DNA from: Syntrophaceae bacterium
GTDB lineage: Bacteria; Desulfobacterota; Syntrophia; Syntrophales; UBA2185
DNA length: 5,786 nt
Assembly (NCBI GenBank): GCA_017885225.1
Contig: JAFNGM010000090.1
Span: forward strand, 11,366-17,151
Direction of reading: 5' to 3'
How positions within the stretch are numbered: the first letter of the stretch is position 1; the number at the start of each line of letters is the position of its first letter. The position numbers were made by a program, and so were the translations under genes. Of this stretch, positions 5,562 to 5,786 are shown in pieces. A model generated the notes under the pieces. It was not told the DNA's origin, ran no database searches, and was given only the letters and a program-made list of their open reading frames with translations.

Positions 5562-5786
5562 CTATGCTTTCCAGAGGCCGTGCAGATTGCAGAATTCGCG
5601 CATCACAACGCCTTTCGCGTCAGTCTTGAACTTCGCCTCGGGGGCGTCCCCCGGATTCAGATACTGCCGGAAAAGGACTTTTCCGTCTCTCACCGCTTCA
5701 ATCCATTCGATGTAATGGTCTTTCTCCATTGGATGGGCGACACTGCCGACGTTTACCTCAATGCCGTCGCCCGCCTTTTTGACAAC
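5562..5786 (-). CDS. Superoxide reductase (desulfoferrodoxin/neelaredoxin type), C-terminal part, cut by the window edge
   Basis: The last 74 residues of an iron-dependent superoxide reductase, a cytoplasmic enzyme that reduces superoxide to hydrogen peroxide without making oxygen and is typical of anaerobes. The frame is open to the window edge at 5786 with no start, so the 5' end is missing. Visible active-site ligands of the Fe(His)4Cys centre II are His18 (VAHPME), His24 (KDHYIEW), Cys66 and His69 ([12 protein letters not shown], the characteristic C-terminus); numbering is from the first visible residue. The remaining His and the loop Glu/Lys would lie upstream, outside the window, as would any N-terminal rubredoxin-like Fe(Cys)4 domain, so the 1Fe and 2Fe types cannot be told apart. 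The match [18 protein letters not shown] is close to known family members. The stop is TAG, followed by the hydrogenase remnant on the same strand. Confidence 0.93.
   Translation of the reverse strand, partial: VVKKAGDGIEVNVGSVAHPMEKDHYIEWIEAVRDGKVLFRQYLNPGDAPEAKFKTDAKGVVMREFCNLHGLWKA

Noticed and set aside
5429..5715. Two overlapping plus-strand open frames (5429-5629 and 5506-5715)
   Set aside because: They are antisense to the superoxide reductase end and the hydrogenase fragment, both of which have clear family motifs on the minus strand.

Overview
The window looks like chromosomal DNA from an anaerobic, Gram-negative-type bacterium. The type of B12-binding radical SAM protein, the desulfoferrodoxin-type superoxide reductase and the [NiFe]-hydrogenase fragment would fit a Desulfobacterota (deltaproteobacterial) or Nitrospirota lineage. 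This placement is an inference from gene content and protein style; no rRNA or other phylogenetic marker is present.

Layout. (1) 57-1805, minus strand: a 582-residue cobalamin-binding radical SAM enzyme with an intact CxxxCxxC cluster motif, followed past its stop by a short GC-rich hairpin. (2) 1806-2035: a 230-bp divergent intergenic region. It holds an 11-bp-phased direct repeat (TTTTACA-N4-TTTTACA) with the geometry of an OmpR/PhoB/CpxR-family operator, and a palindrome (TGACAC-N5-GTGTCA) that overlaps a perfect -35 hexamer. (3) 2036-3735, plus strand: a two-gene two-component system, a histidine kinase without a HAMP domain followed by an OmpR-family response regulator, joined by a 4-bp stop/start overlap. 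(4) 3736-3921: a strong sigma70-type promoter (TTGACA-N18-TATACT) and a leader hairpin just before the ribosome binding site. (5) 3922-5082, plus strand: a stand-alone HD-domain protein with all the hydrolase residues of the RelA/SpoT (p)ppGpp hydrolase domain, no synthetase domain, and about 190 C-terminal residues I do not recognise. (6) 5083-5314: a convergent gap with a long hairpin. (7) 5315-5786, minus strand: the C-terminal end of a superoxide reductase that runs off the window, followed 25 nt later by a broken [NiFe]-hydrogenase large-subunit gene that keeps only the conserved N-terminus.

How they may work together. The two-component system and the radical SAM gene are divergent and share a control region that contains a plausible binding site for the encoded regulator. 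The simplest hypothesis is that the kinase/regulator pair controls itself, the radical SAM enzyme, or both. The HD hydrolase has its own promoter and is probably a separate transcription unit for nucleotide (alarmone-like) turnover. The superoxide reductase and the hydrogenase remnant belong to a different, leftward unit that has been rearranged. I saw no tRNA, rRNA, CRISPR array or insertion sequence.
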